Shown: positions 51,384 through 61,150, counted from the first letter of the stretch. The stretch is DNA of 64,000 bases from Methylonatrum kenyense (GCF_023195885.1 NZ_JALPKO010000001.1:186001-250000); one strand, 5' to 3'. A program made the numbers and translations. Notes: generated from the sequence alone by a model not told the origin.

Positions 51384-53744
51384 TCAAGCCGTCGCGGCGG
51401 CCGGCTCCCCGGACTCTTTCCTCTTTTCCGCAGAGAGACTCTGCAGGACGAACGATGGCCGGAAGATATACACCAGGGACGGCATCACGTAGATCGCCGT
51501 CACTGCCGACACGAACAGCCACAGGGCCAGCAGCATCCCCATCTCGGCCTGGAATTTCAGGGACGAGAAGGACCACAGAAGCACTGCGACGATCAGGGTC
51601 GTAGCGGTAATCATTACCCCCTTGCCGGCCGTATGCACGGAGCGCTTGATCGCATCCAGCAGATCATTGCCCCCCGCCAACTCCTCCTTGATTCTGTCCA
51701 CCACGTAGAGGGCGTAATCCACCCCCAGACCGATGCCCAGCGCGGCCACCGGTACGGTGTTGATGTTCATGCCGATATCCCGCCAGGCCATGAAGCTGAA
51801 GGTCAGCGTGTTGGCGAGCACCACCGGAACCATGAAGAACAGCCCGGCCATGGTGGAGCGGTAGACGACGGTGCAGAGGATCACCAGCACCAGCAGGGCC
51901 AGGGCAATGGACTGGATCTGGCCGGCCAGGATGACCTCGTTGACCGCCGCCAGGACGCCCACGACACCCCCGGCCAGGCGGTACTCGACGGCCTCGACGG
52001 CATTGGCGTCCAGGAATTCGTTGATGCGGGACACGGCCGTGCGAATGGTGTCGCCCTGGCGATCACGGAAAAACAGCGTGATGGCGCCATCCTTGTAGTC
52101 GCCATCGACGAATCGCTCCATGTCCCCCGGAGCCGCATCGGCCTGGTACAGGTACATCAACTCGCCGTTCATCTCGGCCGATTCCCCTAGCTCGAAGAAT
52201 CGCGGATTGCCCTCGAACAGGCTTTGCTTGACGATCGGCACCAGATCGGTGATCGCCATGGTGGCGCCGACCTGGGGTTGCACCTCCATGAAGCGCTGGA
52301 AGTCCTGCATGTGTTCCAGAACTTCCGGCTGCTTCAGGGCATCTTCCTCGCCGGAGACAACAACGAACATGCGGTCCGACCCCGGGAACGTCTCGTTGAT
52401 GCGGGCCGCGTTGACGTTGTACTCCGACTCAGGCCAGAGGATCGGCGAACCGGGATTGGCGTCACCAATCTGCAGATTGGTGGCGTACAACCCAGAGGCC
52501 AGGAAAATTACCGTAACGGACCCCACCAGCCAGTAGCGGCCGCGGGTGGTCACCACATGGTAGGCACCATCCAGAACCCGATGGGCCGGCCGATCCAGGT
52601 CGATCCCGTGGACCCGTGCGTGCGGATCGCGGCACCAGGACAGCAATACCGGGGTCACGATCAGGGCACTGACGATGATGGTGGAAAGCCACACCACACC
52701 GATGATGACAAGCTTCTCCAGCAGGGGGATCGGCGTCAGCGCCACCACCGAGACACAGCCAATGTCAGTCGCCAGGCCCAGCATCCCAGGGCGGAACAAG
52801 CCCTTCAGCGTTCGGTGGGAGGCATCCGCGGAGTCCTTCGCGCCGCTGGCATTCTCATCCTCGAACCGGGTGATCAACTGCACCGAATGGGAAATGGCGC
52901 GGGCGAACAGCAACAACGCCACCACCACAACCAGAGGCTCGAAATGCAGGCCGATCTGTGCCGCCACGCCAAGTGCCCACAAGGCACTTATGCCACCGGA
53001 CAGCATCGGCAGGAAGGTACCCCGCCAGGTGCGGGTAATCAGCAGCAGCAGGGCGAACAGTACAAGGATCACGACGCCGGCAAGCAGGTAGGTCTCGTCC
53101 AGGTAATAGTCCACCCAGCCGTACAGAATCGGATCACCGACGATGGAAACTTCCAGTCCCGCGTCGCGGGCCTGGTCGGTAATCTCGTGGATTTCGTTGA
53201 AGATCTTTTTGTAGTCCACCAGGTGATCATAAAAATCCACGGTAATCAGCGCGGATTTCAGATCCATGGACACGTAGGGACCATAGACCAGACTGTTGCC
53301 CAGCACCTTGTCCCGCAACTCCCTGATGCCCTCATCGGTTTCCGGCAGGTCCGGCCACATCATCGGGCTGGTATCAATACCCGCGGTGGTGGCCCGCACT
53401 TCCTTCATGTGGTTCGAGGCAAGGGAAATGATCTGGAAGCTGTTGACGCCAGTCACTGCCCGAAGGTCCCGGGTGATGCCGCGGATCTGCTCCAGCACCG
53501 GACGCTCGAAGATCTCACCCTCGTCCACGGTGAGCATGATGCTCACCATGTTGGAACTGCCGAAGGTTTCCTTGAACTCTTCGTGCACTTCCACATAGGG
53601 GTGATCCTGCGGCAGCAGGTCCTCGAACACGGTACGCACTTCAATGCGGGAGGCGGACCACGCCATCAGCACGGTGAGAACCGCGATGATCAGCACCACC
53701 CAGGTGCGCCGCGCCATCAGGAAATCAATGAAACGGTCAATCAC
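51384..53744 (-). CDS. MMPL/RND-family transporter
   Basis: A 786-residue inner-membrane transporter of the hydrophobe/MmpL branch of the RND superfamily, with twelve membrane segments in two halves and two large periplasmic loops. Visible are the proton-relay-type GLGVDYALYVVDRI (second half) and the equivalent segment in the first half. The GTG start at 53744 overlaps the YCF48 stop as GTGA and has CAGGAG upstream, so the pair is translationally coupled. With DUF1302 and DUF1329 it forms a transport set for hydrophobic molecules. Confidence 0.9.
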   Translation of the reverse strand: MIDRFIDFLMARRTWVVLIIAVLTVLMAWSASRIEVRTVFEDLLPQDHPYVEVHEEFKETFGSSNMVSIMLTVDEGEIFERPVLEQIRGITRDLRAVTGVNSFQIISLASNHMKEVRATTAGIDTSPMMWPDLPETDEGIRELRDKVLGNSLVYGPYVSMDLKSALITVDFYDHLVDYKKIFNEIHEITDQARDAGLEVSIVGDPILYGWVDYYLDETYLLAGVVILVLFALLLLITRTWRGTFLPMLSGGISALWALGVAAQIGLHFEPLVVVVALLLFARAISHSVQLITRFEDENASGAKDSADASHRTLKGLFRPGMLGLATDIGCVSVVALTPIPLLEKLVIIGVVWLSTIIVSALIVTPVLLSWCRDPHARVHGIDLDRPAHRVLDGAYHVVTTRGRYWLVGSVTVIFLASGLYATNLQIGDANPGSPILWPESEYNVNAARINETFPGSDRMFVVVSGEEDALKQPEVLEHMQDFQRFMEVQPQVGATMAITDLVPIVKQSLFEGNPRFFELGESAEMNGELMYLYQADAAPGDMERFVDGDYKDGAITLFFRDRQGDTIRTAVSRINEFLDANAVEAVEYRLAGGVVGVLAAVNEVILAGQIQSIALALLVLVILCTVVYRSTMAGLFFMVPVVLANTLTFSFMAWRDIGMNINTVPVAALGIGLGVDYALYVVDRIKEELAGGNDLLDAIKRSVHTAGKGVMITATTLIVAVLLWSFSSLKFQAEMGMLLALWLFVSAVTAIYVMPSLVYIFRPSFVLQSLSAEKRKESGEPAAATA

Positions 53745-54748
53745 TGGCGCTCTCCTGCCTGGTCGGTAAAGCTTTGCCATTCGGTCCCCAGCAGACGACC
53801 GAAAGTGGCACCGGAGATGTAAATGGCGTCCCCGTTAACAGCTATCGTGGTATGCCACTCGCGCAGGTCCGGATCCAGGCGATCAGCAACCCATGTGCTG
53901 TTGCCATCATCCTCACCCCGCACCACGACACCGTCTTCACCGACGGCCAGCCACTTGCTTCCATTCCAGGTGACATCGAACAGATGCTCTTCGAAATCGG
54001 TCTCCAGCCGGGCCCAGTCCTCCCCGCCATTGCTGGTGTAAAGCACAATGCCCTCGAGCCCAACGGCTACGCCATGACCGTTGTCCCGGAACCGCACCGC
54101 CATCAGGCTGCTTTCCAGGTCCAGCATTTCCTCCGTCCACGAATTCCCACCATCGGTGCTGTGCAGCAGCATGCCGAATTCGCCAACGGCCCAGGCGCGG
54201 TCATCGTCGACAAAGGCGATCCCGTTCCAGGAAATGTCCTCCTCGTCAACGGTTCGCTCCCAGGTTCGGCCGTAGTCGCGACTGCGGAACACGGCACTCA
54301 TACCGCCGACGGCCCAGGCCTCGCCGTCGGCGCGGGCTATCACGCGTACCAGCTTGTTGAAAATCTCGGAACGTGGCGCCTCCACCTGTTCCCAGGTCTC
54401 GCCGCCATCCTCGGTAACCAACACAACACCTTCGTTGCCGACGGCAACCGCCCGCTCGGTATCCCAGGCGGCAATGGACTGCAGGTTGAGTCGGGTACCG
54501 CTTTGCTGTACTTGCCAGTTCTCACCGGCATCATCGCTGCGCACGATCTTTCCGTCGCTCCCGACGGCCCAGAGGATGCTGCCCTGCTCAAGGACCTCCA
54601 GGCCGTAGAACCGATCGCGGCGCTCAATGGGTGGCGGCTGAACCGACTCGCCAGCCGGCTGGGGCTGAATGAAAACTGCCGCAAAAAGAAGGCCGGCAAT
54701 CACCGCCCATGGCATGACGGCTCCGATACCCTTGATCAGTCGAAGCAT
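53741..54748 (-). CDS. YCF48-type beta-propeller protein
   Basis: A 335-residue protein with an N-terminal membrane anchor or signal (about 8-27) and at least five Asp-box-like repeats ending in (D)GG-x-(T/S/D)-W, as in EDGGETWE, RDYGRTWE, TDGGNSWT and SNGGEDWA. This is a YCF48/Hcf136-like propeller facing the periplasm. In such clusters it accompanies MMPL transporters, perhaps as an assembly or periplasmic partner. ATG 54748 follows AGGGG. Confidence 0.87.
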   Translation of the reverse strand: MLRLIKGIGAVMPWAVIAGLLFAAVFIQPQPAGESVQPPPIERRDRFYGLEVLEQGSILWAVGSDGKIVRSDDAGENWQVQQSGTRLNLQSIAAWDTERAVAVGNEGVVLVTEDGGETWEQVEAPRSEIFNKLVRVIARADGEAWAVGGMSAVFRSRDYGRTWERTVDEEDISWNGIAFVDDDRAWAVGEFGMLLHSTDGGNSWTEEMLDLESSLMAVRFRDNGHGVAVGLEGIVLYTSNGGEDWARLETDFEEHLFDVTWNGSKWLAVGEDGVVVRGEDDGNSTWVADRLDPDLREWHTTIAVNGDAIYISGATFGRLLGTEWQSFTDQAGERQ

Positions 54749-54791
54749 CACCACCGCCCCTCTCGATTCAGTCTGAAGCACTCGACAGCAG

Positions 54792-55715
54792 TCATGCAGG
54801 AACCTCCTCGGTGTTCGCCTGGTCGAGCTGTGTGCGCACCCATGGCATGACGCGCCCGCCAAGGGCCCGCCCGGTTATCTCGGCGGCCACATCGATGGCC
54901 GAGACGACACCACCCAACGAAACTCCGGTCTCGAATCCGCACTGGCGAAGGAACAGGAGCAGATCCTCGGTGGCCAGGTTTCCCGAGGCTCCGGGGGCGA
55001 AGGGGCAGCCACCCAAACCGCCAACTGCGCTATCGAAACGGCGGATTCCCTGCTGCAGCGCTTCCCAGACGTTGGCCAGCGCCATCGCACGCGTGTCGTG
55101 GAAATGGCAGGCGAACCTCTCGGCGCCGAACTCCGGGACCAGCATCGAGAACAGGTCGGATACCTGCGCAGGCGCGGCTGCACCGATGGTGTCGGCGATG
55201 ATCACACGGCCGGCACCCGCCTCGAACATTTCACGTGTCAGATCGACGATCCGCCGGGGGTCCACGCGCCGCTCAAAGGGACATTCGAAGGCCACTGCGA
55301 TATAGGCGTCCGCATTCACCCCCAGCGTCGCCGCATGCTCGATGGTGTCGACACACGTTGCCTTTGCCTCATCCAGGCTCATTCGGATGTTCTTTTCATT
55401 CATCGTGTCGGTGGCCGAAAGCACCAGATTCACTGTCTTGCAGCCCACATCTGCCGCTCGCTCCAGACCCTTCCGATTCGGCACGAGCGCGGAGTACGAC
55501 ACGCCATCCAGGACAGGCAGCCCGGCGAAGACATCACTGGCGTCGGCCATTTGCGGCACCGCCTTCGGCGAGACGAAGCTGGTTACCTCGAAATCCCGAA
55601 TTCCGGCATCGACCAGGCGCTTCAGGAGGCGAAGTTTTTCTGCGGTGGGAACAAATTCCCGGTGCAGTTGCAGCCCGTCGCGCAGCGACACCTCGTTGAT
55701 GACGACGTTTTCCAT
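54792..55715 (-). CDS. Hydroxymethylglutaryl-CoA lyase-like enzyme
   Basis: A 307-residue HMG-CoA-lyase-family protein. Catalytic features are Arg in SLRDGLQ (about 11), metal-ligand His-x-His in CHFHDTRA (about 206-208) and the Cys loop GGLGGCPFAPGASGN. It would split a 3-hydroxy-3-methylacyl-CoA into a ketone body and acetyl-CoA or a related pair. The start at 55715 lies seven bases after the CoA-transferase stop. The two genes together resemble a unit that activates and cleaves a 3-hydroxy-3-methyl dicarboxylate. Confidence 0.9.
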   Translation of the reverse strand: MENVVINEVSLRDGLQLHREFVPTAEKLRLLKRLVDAGIRDFEVTSFVSPKAVPQMADASDVFAGLPVLDGVSYSALVPNRKGLERAADVGCKTVNLVLSATDTMNEKNIRMSLDEAKATCVDTIEHAATLGVNADAYIAVAFECPFERRVDPRRIVDLTREMFEAGAGRVIIADTIGAAAPAQVSDLFSMLVPEFGAERFACHFHDTRAMALANVWEALQQGIRRFDSAVGGLGGCPFAPGASGNLATEDLLLFLRQCGFETGVSLGGVVSAIDVAAEITGRALGGRVMPWVRTQLDQANTEEVPA

Positions 55716-55722
55716 ATCAACC

Positions 55723-56922
55723 TCAGCGAATGATGGCGTGGGTGCGCAACTCATCGAGCTGCGCTTCGTCGAGCCCGAGAAGATCCTGCAGGACCTGGCT
55801 GGTGTGTTGCCCGAGCAACGGCGGCGAGGAAAAGCTGTCCTCGTAGGTCTCGGACAGCTTGACCGGGTTGCCGGGCATCTCCGTCGAACCACCGTCCGGA
55901 TGCTCCACCTCGACCACCATGTTGCGGAAACGAACCTGGGGATCGTTCAATGCCTGCTCGAAGTTGTTCACCGGTGCAACGGGAATGCGCTTCTCCCGAA
56001 GCAGCGCGATCCACTCGTCCGCGGGCCGGGTCAGCAACACCTCCTGGAGGCGTGAATTTATGAATTCGCGGTCCTCGAAGCGGCCCGGCTGGGTGAGGTA
56101 TTTCTCGTCCTTGAATTCAGGCACATCCACGATCTCCGCCAGGTTCTCCCAGAAGGTGTCGAAGATTACCGCGATGATGATCGGTTGGGTGGCGGTGTCG
56201 AAGGTGTTGTACGGAACATGAACAAAATGGCCGTTACCCAGCGGTTCCGGGTTCTCGCCGGACAGGGAGTACATCGTGGCCATGTAATTCAGCATGGAAA
56301 TCTGGCAGTCCAGCATCGAGATATCCACGTGCTGTCCGCGCCCGGTGGACTGGCGCGCGACCAGCGCGGAAAGAATGCCCATCGCGGCGAACATGCCGCC
56401 ACTCAGATCGCCGATCGGAATCCCCGCCCGCAGCGGCCGGCCACCCGGCTCCCCGGTAATGGACATGCCGCCACCCATTCCCTGGATGACCTGGTCGAAG
56501 GCCGGACGCATCGGATCCGGTCCGGCGGAACCGAAGCCGGTAACCGAGCAGGTAACGATTCGCGGATTGATCTTGCTGAGGTGCTCATGGTCTATCTTCA
56601 GACGACTGGTGACGCCGGCACTGAAGTTGTCGATGACGACATCGGCTTCCTCGACCAGACCATAAAAAAGCTCCAGTCCGCGCTCGGACTTGAGATCAAG
56701 ACAGACGCTGCGCTTGTTGCGGTTGAGGGTCAGGAAATAGGCACCCATTCCTTTCAGGGAAAACCTTTCGTTTTTCGCAAGCAGCTTGCGGGTTCCCTCA
56801 CCCGCAGCCGGCGGCTCGACCTTGATCGTGTCCGCGCCCATGTCGGCCAAGAGCATCGCCCCGTAAGGGCCGGACAGCATATGCGTCAGATCAAGTACGC
56901 GAATTCCGTGCAGCGCTTTCAT
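55723..56922 (-). CDS. Class III CoA-transferase (CaiB/BaiF family)
   Basis: A 399-residue family III CoA-transferase. The N-terminal nucleotide-fold motif (GIRVLDLTHMLSGPYGAMLLADMGADTIKVE) and the catalytic Asp in PIGDLSGGMFAAMG (about 170) are present. Next to an HMG-CoA-lyase-like enzyme, it may transfer CoA from succinyl-CoA to hydroxymethylglutarate or a relative. It is the first gene of a six-gene operon with the transport set, behind a candidate sigma-54 promoter at 57032. Confidence 0.9.
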   Translation of the reverse strand: MKALHGIRVLDLTHMLSGPYGAMLLADMGADTIKVEPPAAGEGTRKLLAKNERFSLKGMGAYFLTLNRNKRSVCLDLKSERGLELFYGLVEEADVVIDNFSAGVTSRLKIDHEHLSKINPRIVTCSVTGFGSAGPDPMRPAFDQVIQGMGGGMSITGEPGGRPLRAGIPIGDLSGGMFAAMGILSALVARQSTGRGQHVDISMLDCQISMLNYMATMYSLSGENPEPLGNGHFVHVPYNTFDTATQPIIIAVIFDTFWENLAEIVDVPEFKDEKYLTQPGRFEDREFINSRLQEVLLTRPADEWIALLREKRIPVAPVNNFEQALNDPQVRFRNMVVEVEHPDGGSTEMPGNPVKLSETYEDSFSSPPLLGQHTSQVLQDLLGLDEAQLDELRTHAIIR

Positions 56923-57031
56923 GTATCAAAAATCCTTATTGGGAGTCCCGATGTTTTGACGACGTTCGGCTTTCAGACGGGCGCCAGCGGTCCATGCGGA
57001 AGCCCGTTAACGCCACTTTATCTTTCCGCAA

Positions 57032-57047
57032 CGCAAGACCGATGCCA
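57032..57047 (-). promoter_or_regulatory. Sigma-54 promoter driving the CoA-transferase/transport operon
   Basis: On the minus strand TGGCAT-CGGTC-TTGCG matches the -24/-12 consensus except for the last base of each box. It predicts a start near 57021 and a leader of about 98 bases. Confidence 0.6.
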
Positions 57048-57159
57048 ACCGCGAACGGGAAAAGGCGGACCGGCCGCATGTGCTTGTTTCAAGATTGGTT
57101 TTTTTGCAGCGTGGGAAAGATTGCTGCAACGCAATAACGGCGGGGCACCAACAAGGCTT

Positions 57160-57177
57160 GTTTCAACCAAATGAAAC
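57160..57177. promoter_or_regulatory. Palindrome GTTTCA-N6-TGAAAC, candidate enhancer (UAS)
   Basis: The same half-sites as at 23581 and 28497 but with a six-base spacer (ACCAAA). It lies 113 bases upstream of the -24 box at 57047. A lone GTTTCA half-site follows at 57086. The surrounding 57060-57240 region is notably AT-rich and gene-free. Confidence 0.5.
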
Positions 57178-57323
57178 ACAAATTCAGTTTTGTAACGAAG
57201 CTGGGGAGGGAGGCTAACTATTCCAATTCAAACAATGAACGCTCAATTCCGGCCGCCAGCTGGGGCACCGGCCGACGGAACCCGAGAAACGGCGAAAGCC
57301 CGCTAAAACCGGTGGCGTGTCCG

Positions 57324-57647
57324 TTATTTATGTTTGACGGGGTTGGTGCAGCGATCTGGCAGGACCATGGAAGGCGACATCGGCCAGTCACAGTCCGGGC
57401 AGCGATCCCCGCCCCCGGCCGTCCACTGCACGAAGGCGCGGGCCGCAAGGAAGAATTCCAGCAAGGCAATGAGGCCGGCAATCAGCGCACCGCCGGCGAG
57501 GATCGAGGCGATACCGTTGAGCAGCCCCGCCGACTGCGTTCCGGGTTCGATCAGGCGCACAACGAACAGGGCAAGGAATACGGCCCCGGCGGCAAACGCC
57601 GCCAGGCCCACGGTCGGACGACTGAGTCGCCAGAGTACATCGGCAGT
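57324..57647 (-). CDS. Small membrane protein with zinc-ribbon-like C-terminus
   Basis: A 107-residue protein from GTG 57647 (AGGGG six bases upstream). Two membrane segments (about 13-32 and 48-72) are followed by a C-terminal CPDCDW...C motif that could hold zinc. No family is recognised. It lies downstream of pyk with a 55-base gap and probably belongs to the housekeeping flank, not the catabolic block. A longer start at 57692 is possible but less well placed. Confidence 0.6.
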   Translation of the reverse strand, partial: TADVLWRLSRPTVGLAAFAAGAVFLALFVVRLIEPGTQSAGLLNGIASILAGGALIAGLIALLEFFLAARAFVQWTAGGGDRCPDCDWPMSPSMVLPDRCTNPVKHK

Positions 57648-57702
57648 CACCACATTCCCCTGTATCCGACCCGCCCCTGCCACGCCGGCCACGGCACCGG
57701 CA

Positions 57703-59166
57703 CTATTCGTTGTCTTCGCCGACGCGAACGATTTTCATCGTGTTGGTGCCACCGGCAACGCCGGAGAAATCACCCTTGGTGACCACGACAAGGTCACCAT
57801 CGTGCACCGTATGATCCGGCTTCAGAAGCTCGATCGCATCATGCACCACATGCCTGGGTTCGGCATGTACGATATCAAAGGCCATCGGATAGACGCCGCG
57901 GTACAGGGTGACCCGGCGCCGGGTCGACTGATGCTGGGTACAGGCGAAGATCGGGATTCCCGAACTGATGCGTGACATCCAGCGGGCCGTCGAACCGGAC
58001 TCGGTCAGGGAAACAATAGCTTTCACCGACAGGTGGTTGGCGGTGTACATGGAGGCCATCGCGATGGCTTCGTCGATGCGCTGGAAGGTGCAGTCCATGC
58101 GGTGGGTCGAACGCTGCGTGGACCGCTGGCGCTCGGCGCCCAGGCAGACACGGTCCATGGCCTCGACGGTGCGCACCGGGTAACGGCCGGCCGCGGTTTC
58201 CGCCGACAGCATGACCGCATCGGTACCGTCCATGACCGCATTGGCCACGTCCAGCACCTCGGCCCGTGTCGGCATCGCGTTGGTGATCATCGATTCCATC
58301 ATCTGCGTTGCAGTGATCACCACACGGTCCAGCTCCCTGGAACGGGAAATGATGCGCTTCTGCACGCCCGGCAGCTCCGCATCACCGATCTCCACACCCA
58401 GGTCGCCACGCGCAACCATCACCACATCGGTGGCCAGGATGATCTCGTCGATGCAATCCAGTGCCTCGGCGCGCTCGATCTTGGCCACGATTCCGGCCTT
58501 GCAGCCCTCGGCCTGCAGCAATTGCCGCGCCTCATGGATATCATCCGCCGAGCGCGGGAACGACACGGCCACGTAATCGGCGTCCATCTCGGCAGCGACC
58601 TTGAGGTCGGCCCGATCCTTCTCGGTCAACGCACCAGCAGAAAGCCCGCCGCCCTGGCGGTTGATGCCCTTGTTGTTGGACAGTTCGCCGCCCAGCACCA
58701 CCTTGCAGTGAATGCGCTTGCCCTTGACCCGATCCACCGACAGCACCAGCTGCCCGTCCGCCAGCAGCAACACGTCGCCGGCACTGACGTCGTTCGGCAG
58801 GTCCTTGTAGGTGATGCCCACGCCCTCGACATTGCCCGCATCCGCGGCCAGGTCCGGATCGAGGAAGAAATCGGCGCCTTCTTCCAGCGTAACCGGGCCG
58901 TCGCGGAAGCGCTCGGTGCGGATCTTCGGCCCCTGCAGGTCGGCCAGAACACCGACATCGCGACCGATGGCCTCAGCCTTGGCGCGAACCTCGGTGGCGC
59001 GGCGGACATGGTCCGCTGCTTCGCCATGCGAAAAATTGAGTCGCACCACATCGACGCCGGCGCGTAACAGACCCTCCAGCACGCCGGACCGGTCGGTGGC
59101 CGGCCCCAGGGTGGCGACGATCTTGGTCCGGCGTCGTGTGGCGCGTTCGATGGTGGAGTCGCTCAC
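57703..59166 (-). CDS. pyk: Pyruvate kinase
   Basis: A 487-residue pyruvate kinase that converts phosphoenolpyruvate and ADP to pyruvate and ATP at the end of glycolysis. Motifs are [21 protein letters not shown], the active-site segment [18 protein letters not shown] and [12 protein letters not shown]. The GTG start at 59166 overlaps the gap stop as GTGA. The C-terminal allosteric domain is full length. Coupling to gap fits a glycolytic operon. Confidence 0.95.
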   Translation of the reverse strand: MSDSTIERATRRRTKIVATLGPATDRSGVLEGLLRAGVDVVRLNFSHGEAADHVRRATEVRAKAEAIGRDVGVLADLQGPKIRTERFRDGPVTLEEGADFFLDPDLAADAGNVEGVGITYKDLPNDVSAGDVLLLADGQLVLSVDRVKGKRIHCKVVLGGELSNNKGINRQGGGLSAGALTEKDRADLKVAAEMDADYVAVSFPRSADDIHEARQLLQAEGCKAGIVAKIERAEALDCIDEIILATDVVMVARGDLGVEIGDAELPGVQKRIISRSRELDRVVITATQMMESMITNAMPTRAEVLDVANAVMDGTDAVMLSAETAAGRYPVRTVEAMDRVCLGAERQRSTQRSTHRMDCTFQRIDEAIAMASMYTANHLSVKAIVSLTESGSTARWMSRISSGIPIFACTQHQSTRRRVTLYRGVYPMAFDIVHAEPRHVVHDAIELLKPDHTVHDGDLVVVTKGDFSGVAGGTNTMKIVRVGEDNE

Positions 59167-60179
59167 TCGGCCGCCTTCAGTAGGGTTACGGTGGTATCCA
59201 GCATCCGGTTGGAGAAGCCCCATTCGTTGTCGTACCAGGAGCAGACCTTGACCAGACGACCCGGCATCACGCGGGTCATGGACGGATCGTAGGTGGACGA
59301 CGCCGGATCATGGTTGAAATCCATGGAGACCAGCGGCTCGTCGCAGTAGGCCAGAATCCCTTTCAGTTCACCCTCGGCGGCCTTGCGCAGGATCTGGTTG
59401 ACCTCGTCCACCGAGGTATCGCGGGCCGGCACGAAGCTCAGGTCCACCAGCGAAACGTTGATGGTCGGCACACGCACCGCGAAGCCGTCCAGCTTGCCGG
59501 CCAGATCCGGCAGCACCAGGCCGACCGCGGCGGCGGCGCCCGTCTTGGTCGGGATCATCGACTGGGTCGCGGAGCGGGCGCGCTTCAGGTCGGAATGATA
59601 GACGTCGGTAAGGACCTGGTCGTTGGTGTAGGAATGGATGGTGGTCATCGCGCCTTCTACCACGCCGATCGCGTCATGCAGCGGCTTGACCAGCGGCGCC
59701 AGGCAGTTGGTCGTGCAGGAGGCATTGGAGATCACGGTATCGTCGGCCTTGAGCACGTCATGGTTGACGCCGTAGACCACGGTGGCATCCACATCCTTGC
59801 CGCCCGGGGCGGAAATCACCACCTTGCGGGCACCGGCCTTGAGGTGCGCGGAGGCCTTTTCCTTGGAGTTGAACAGGCCGGTGCACTCCATCACGGCGTC
59901 CACTTTCAGCTCCGACCAGGGCAGCTTGGACGGATCGCGTTCGGCGAGCACGCGGATGCGCTTGCCGTTGACCACCATGTGATCGCCGTCCACCGAAACG
60001 TCGGCATTGAACCGGCCATGCACCGTGTCGTACTTGGTCAGGTGTGCGTTGGTGTTGGCATCACCAAGGTCATTGATGGCGACGATTTCCAGCTCGTCGG
60101 TGCGACCGGATTCGAACAGGGCGCGCAGCACATTGCGACCAATTCGGCCGTAACCGTTGATAGCGACACGGTAGGTCAT
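59163..60179 (-). CDS. gap: Glyceraldehyde-3-phosphate dehydrogenase
   Basis: A 338-residue NAD-dependent GAPDH. The Rossmann start [14 protein letters not shown], catalytic Cys in [13 protein letters not shown] (about 155), the catalytic-type His in [10 protein letters not shown] and the C-terminal [12 protein letters not shown] are all present. ATG 60179 follows AGGAGG. It is translationally coupled to pyk downstream. An Asp just after the first strand (about 35, AINDLGD) favours NAD. Confidence 0.96.
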   Translation of the reverse strand: MTYRVAINGYGRIGRNVLRALFESGRTDELEIVAINDLGDANTNAHLTKYDTVHGRFNADVSVDGDHMVVNGKRIRVLAERDPSKLPWSELKVDAVMECTGLFNSKEKASAHLKAGARKVVISAPGGKDVDATVVYGVNHDVLKADDTVISNASCTTNCLAPLVKPLHDAIGVVEGAMTTIHSYTNDQVLTDVYHSDLKRARSATQSMIPTKTGAAAAVGLVLPDLAGKLDGFAVRVPTINVSLVDLSFVPARDTSVDEVNQILRKAAEGELKGILAYCDEPLVSMDFNHDPASSTYDPSMTRVMPGRLVKVCSWYDNEWGFSNRMLDTTVTLLKAAE

Positions 60180-60508
60180 GGGAGAGATCCTCCTGGTTTC
60201 TGAATTTGGTTTGATGCGTGGCCAGCGCGACGCCGGTACCGTGACCACGCCCTGTGGCCGGGCAACTCGGCGGCCTGGCTCTGCCAGCCCGTCACCGCTG
60301 ACGCATGGTAAGCAATCGTACATGCCACCGGGCGCCACTCTTCTGCGCGTGCGGTCGCCCGGATGGGTGCTCAGTGCCCATTCGTTCTTATCGAAAAGGC
60401 GGCCAATATAAAAGGCCGCTTATGGTCCATCAAGCCCGGCCACGCCGAAAGCCGGCCGCAAGTGCATCGGCAAACGCTTTCACATGCCCTGCCGGAGTCA
60501 ACCGGAAC
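60180..60508. other. Intergenic region between gap and merR, with terminator
   Basis: About 330 bases with no gene. A hairpin, GCGGCC (60399-60404) with GGCCGC (60414-60419), followed on the minus strand by CTTTTCG, is a likely terminator for the merR-ihfA side. The gap promoter must lie between 60180 and 60398, but I see no clear -35/-10 pair. Confidence 0.6.
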
Positions 60509-60865
60509 CTAACGGCGCAGCGCCTGCATCACCTCTTCCAGTTCCAGCCGGATCTGGTGAATCACCTGCTGGCTCTGGTTCAGATCCTCACGCGCACCCT
60601 CGCCGGACAGGCGCTGACGCGCGCCGCCGATGGTGAAGCCCTGCTCGTAGAGCAGCGAGCGGATCTGGCGGATGACGATGACGTCCTGGCGCTGGTAATA
60701 GCGTCGGTTGCCACGCCGCTTGACCGGTTTGACCTGCGGAAATTCCTGCTCCCAGTAACGCAGGACGTGCGGCTTCACACCGCACAATTCGCTGACTTCG
60801 CCAATCGTGAAGTAGCGTTTCGCAGGGATCGGTGGCAGTTCGTTATTGTTCGCTGCTTCCAGCAT
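60509..60865 (-). CDS. MerR-family transcriptional regulator
   Basis: A 118-residue MerR-type regulator: N-terminal winged helix ([24 protein letters not shown], about 16-40, [12 protein letters not shown]) and a C-terminal dimerisation helix. It lacks metal-ligand cysteines, so an organic or unknown signal is likely. It overlaps the end of ihfA by 23 bases, a conserved gammaproteobacterial arrangement downstream of pheST. Confidence 0.9.
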   Translation of the reverse strand: MLEAANNNELPPIPAKRYFTIGEVSELCGVKPHVLRYWEQEFPQVKPVKRRGNRRYYQRQDVIVIRQIRSLLYEQGFTIGGARQRLSGEGAREDLNQSQQVIHQIRLELEEVMQALRR

Positions 60866-61145
60866 AGGCTTCGACCCGTGACTTGAGTTTCTGCCCCGGG
60901 CGGAAGGTCACCACCCGACGCGCCGAGATCGGAATTTCCTCGCCGGTCTTCGGGTTCCGACCCGGGCGCTCACTCTTGTCGCGCAGGTCAAAATTGCCGA
61001 ATCCGGACAACTTCACCGGGGTTCCCTCCTCCAGAGAGGCCCGTATTTCCTCGAAGAAGCACTCGACCAGCTCCTTCGCTTCCCGCTTGTTCAAACCCAC
61101 TTCCTCGAACAGCCGTTCGGCCATGTCCGCCTTGGTTAACGCCAC
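60843..61145 (-). CDS. ihfA: Integration host factor subunit alpha
   Basis: A 100-residue DNA-bending protein of the HU/IHF family; it forms a heterodimer with IhfB. The alpha-type signature is clear ([71 protein letters not shown]). It lies five bases after the pheT stop, and its 3' end overlaps merR. IHF assists sigma-54 promoters, but its place here is standard and says nothing about the catabolic block. Confidence 0.96.
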   Translation of the reverse strand: MALTKADMAERLFEEVGLNKREAKELVECFFEEIRASLEEGTPVKLSGFGNFDLRDKSERPGRNPKTGEEIPISARRVVTFRPGQKLKSRVEAYAGSSEQ

Positions 61146-61150
61146 GCGAA

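Noticed and set aside
60843-60865. Overlap of merR with ihfA as an oddity
   Set aside because: This arrangement downstream of pheST is common in gammaproteobacteria.
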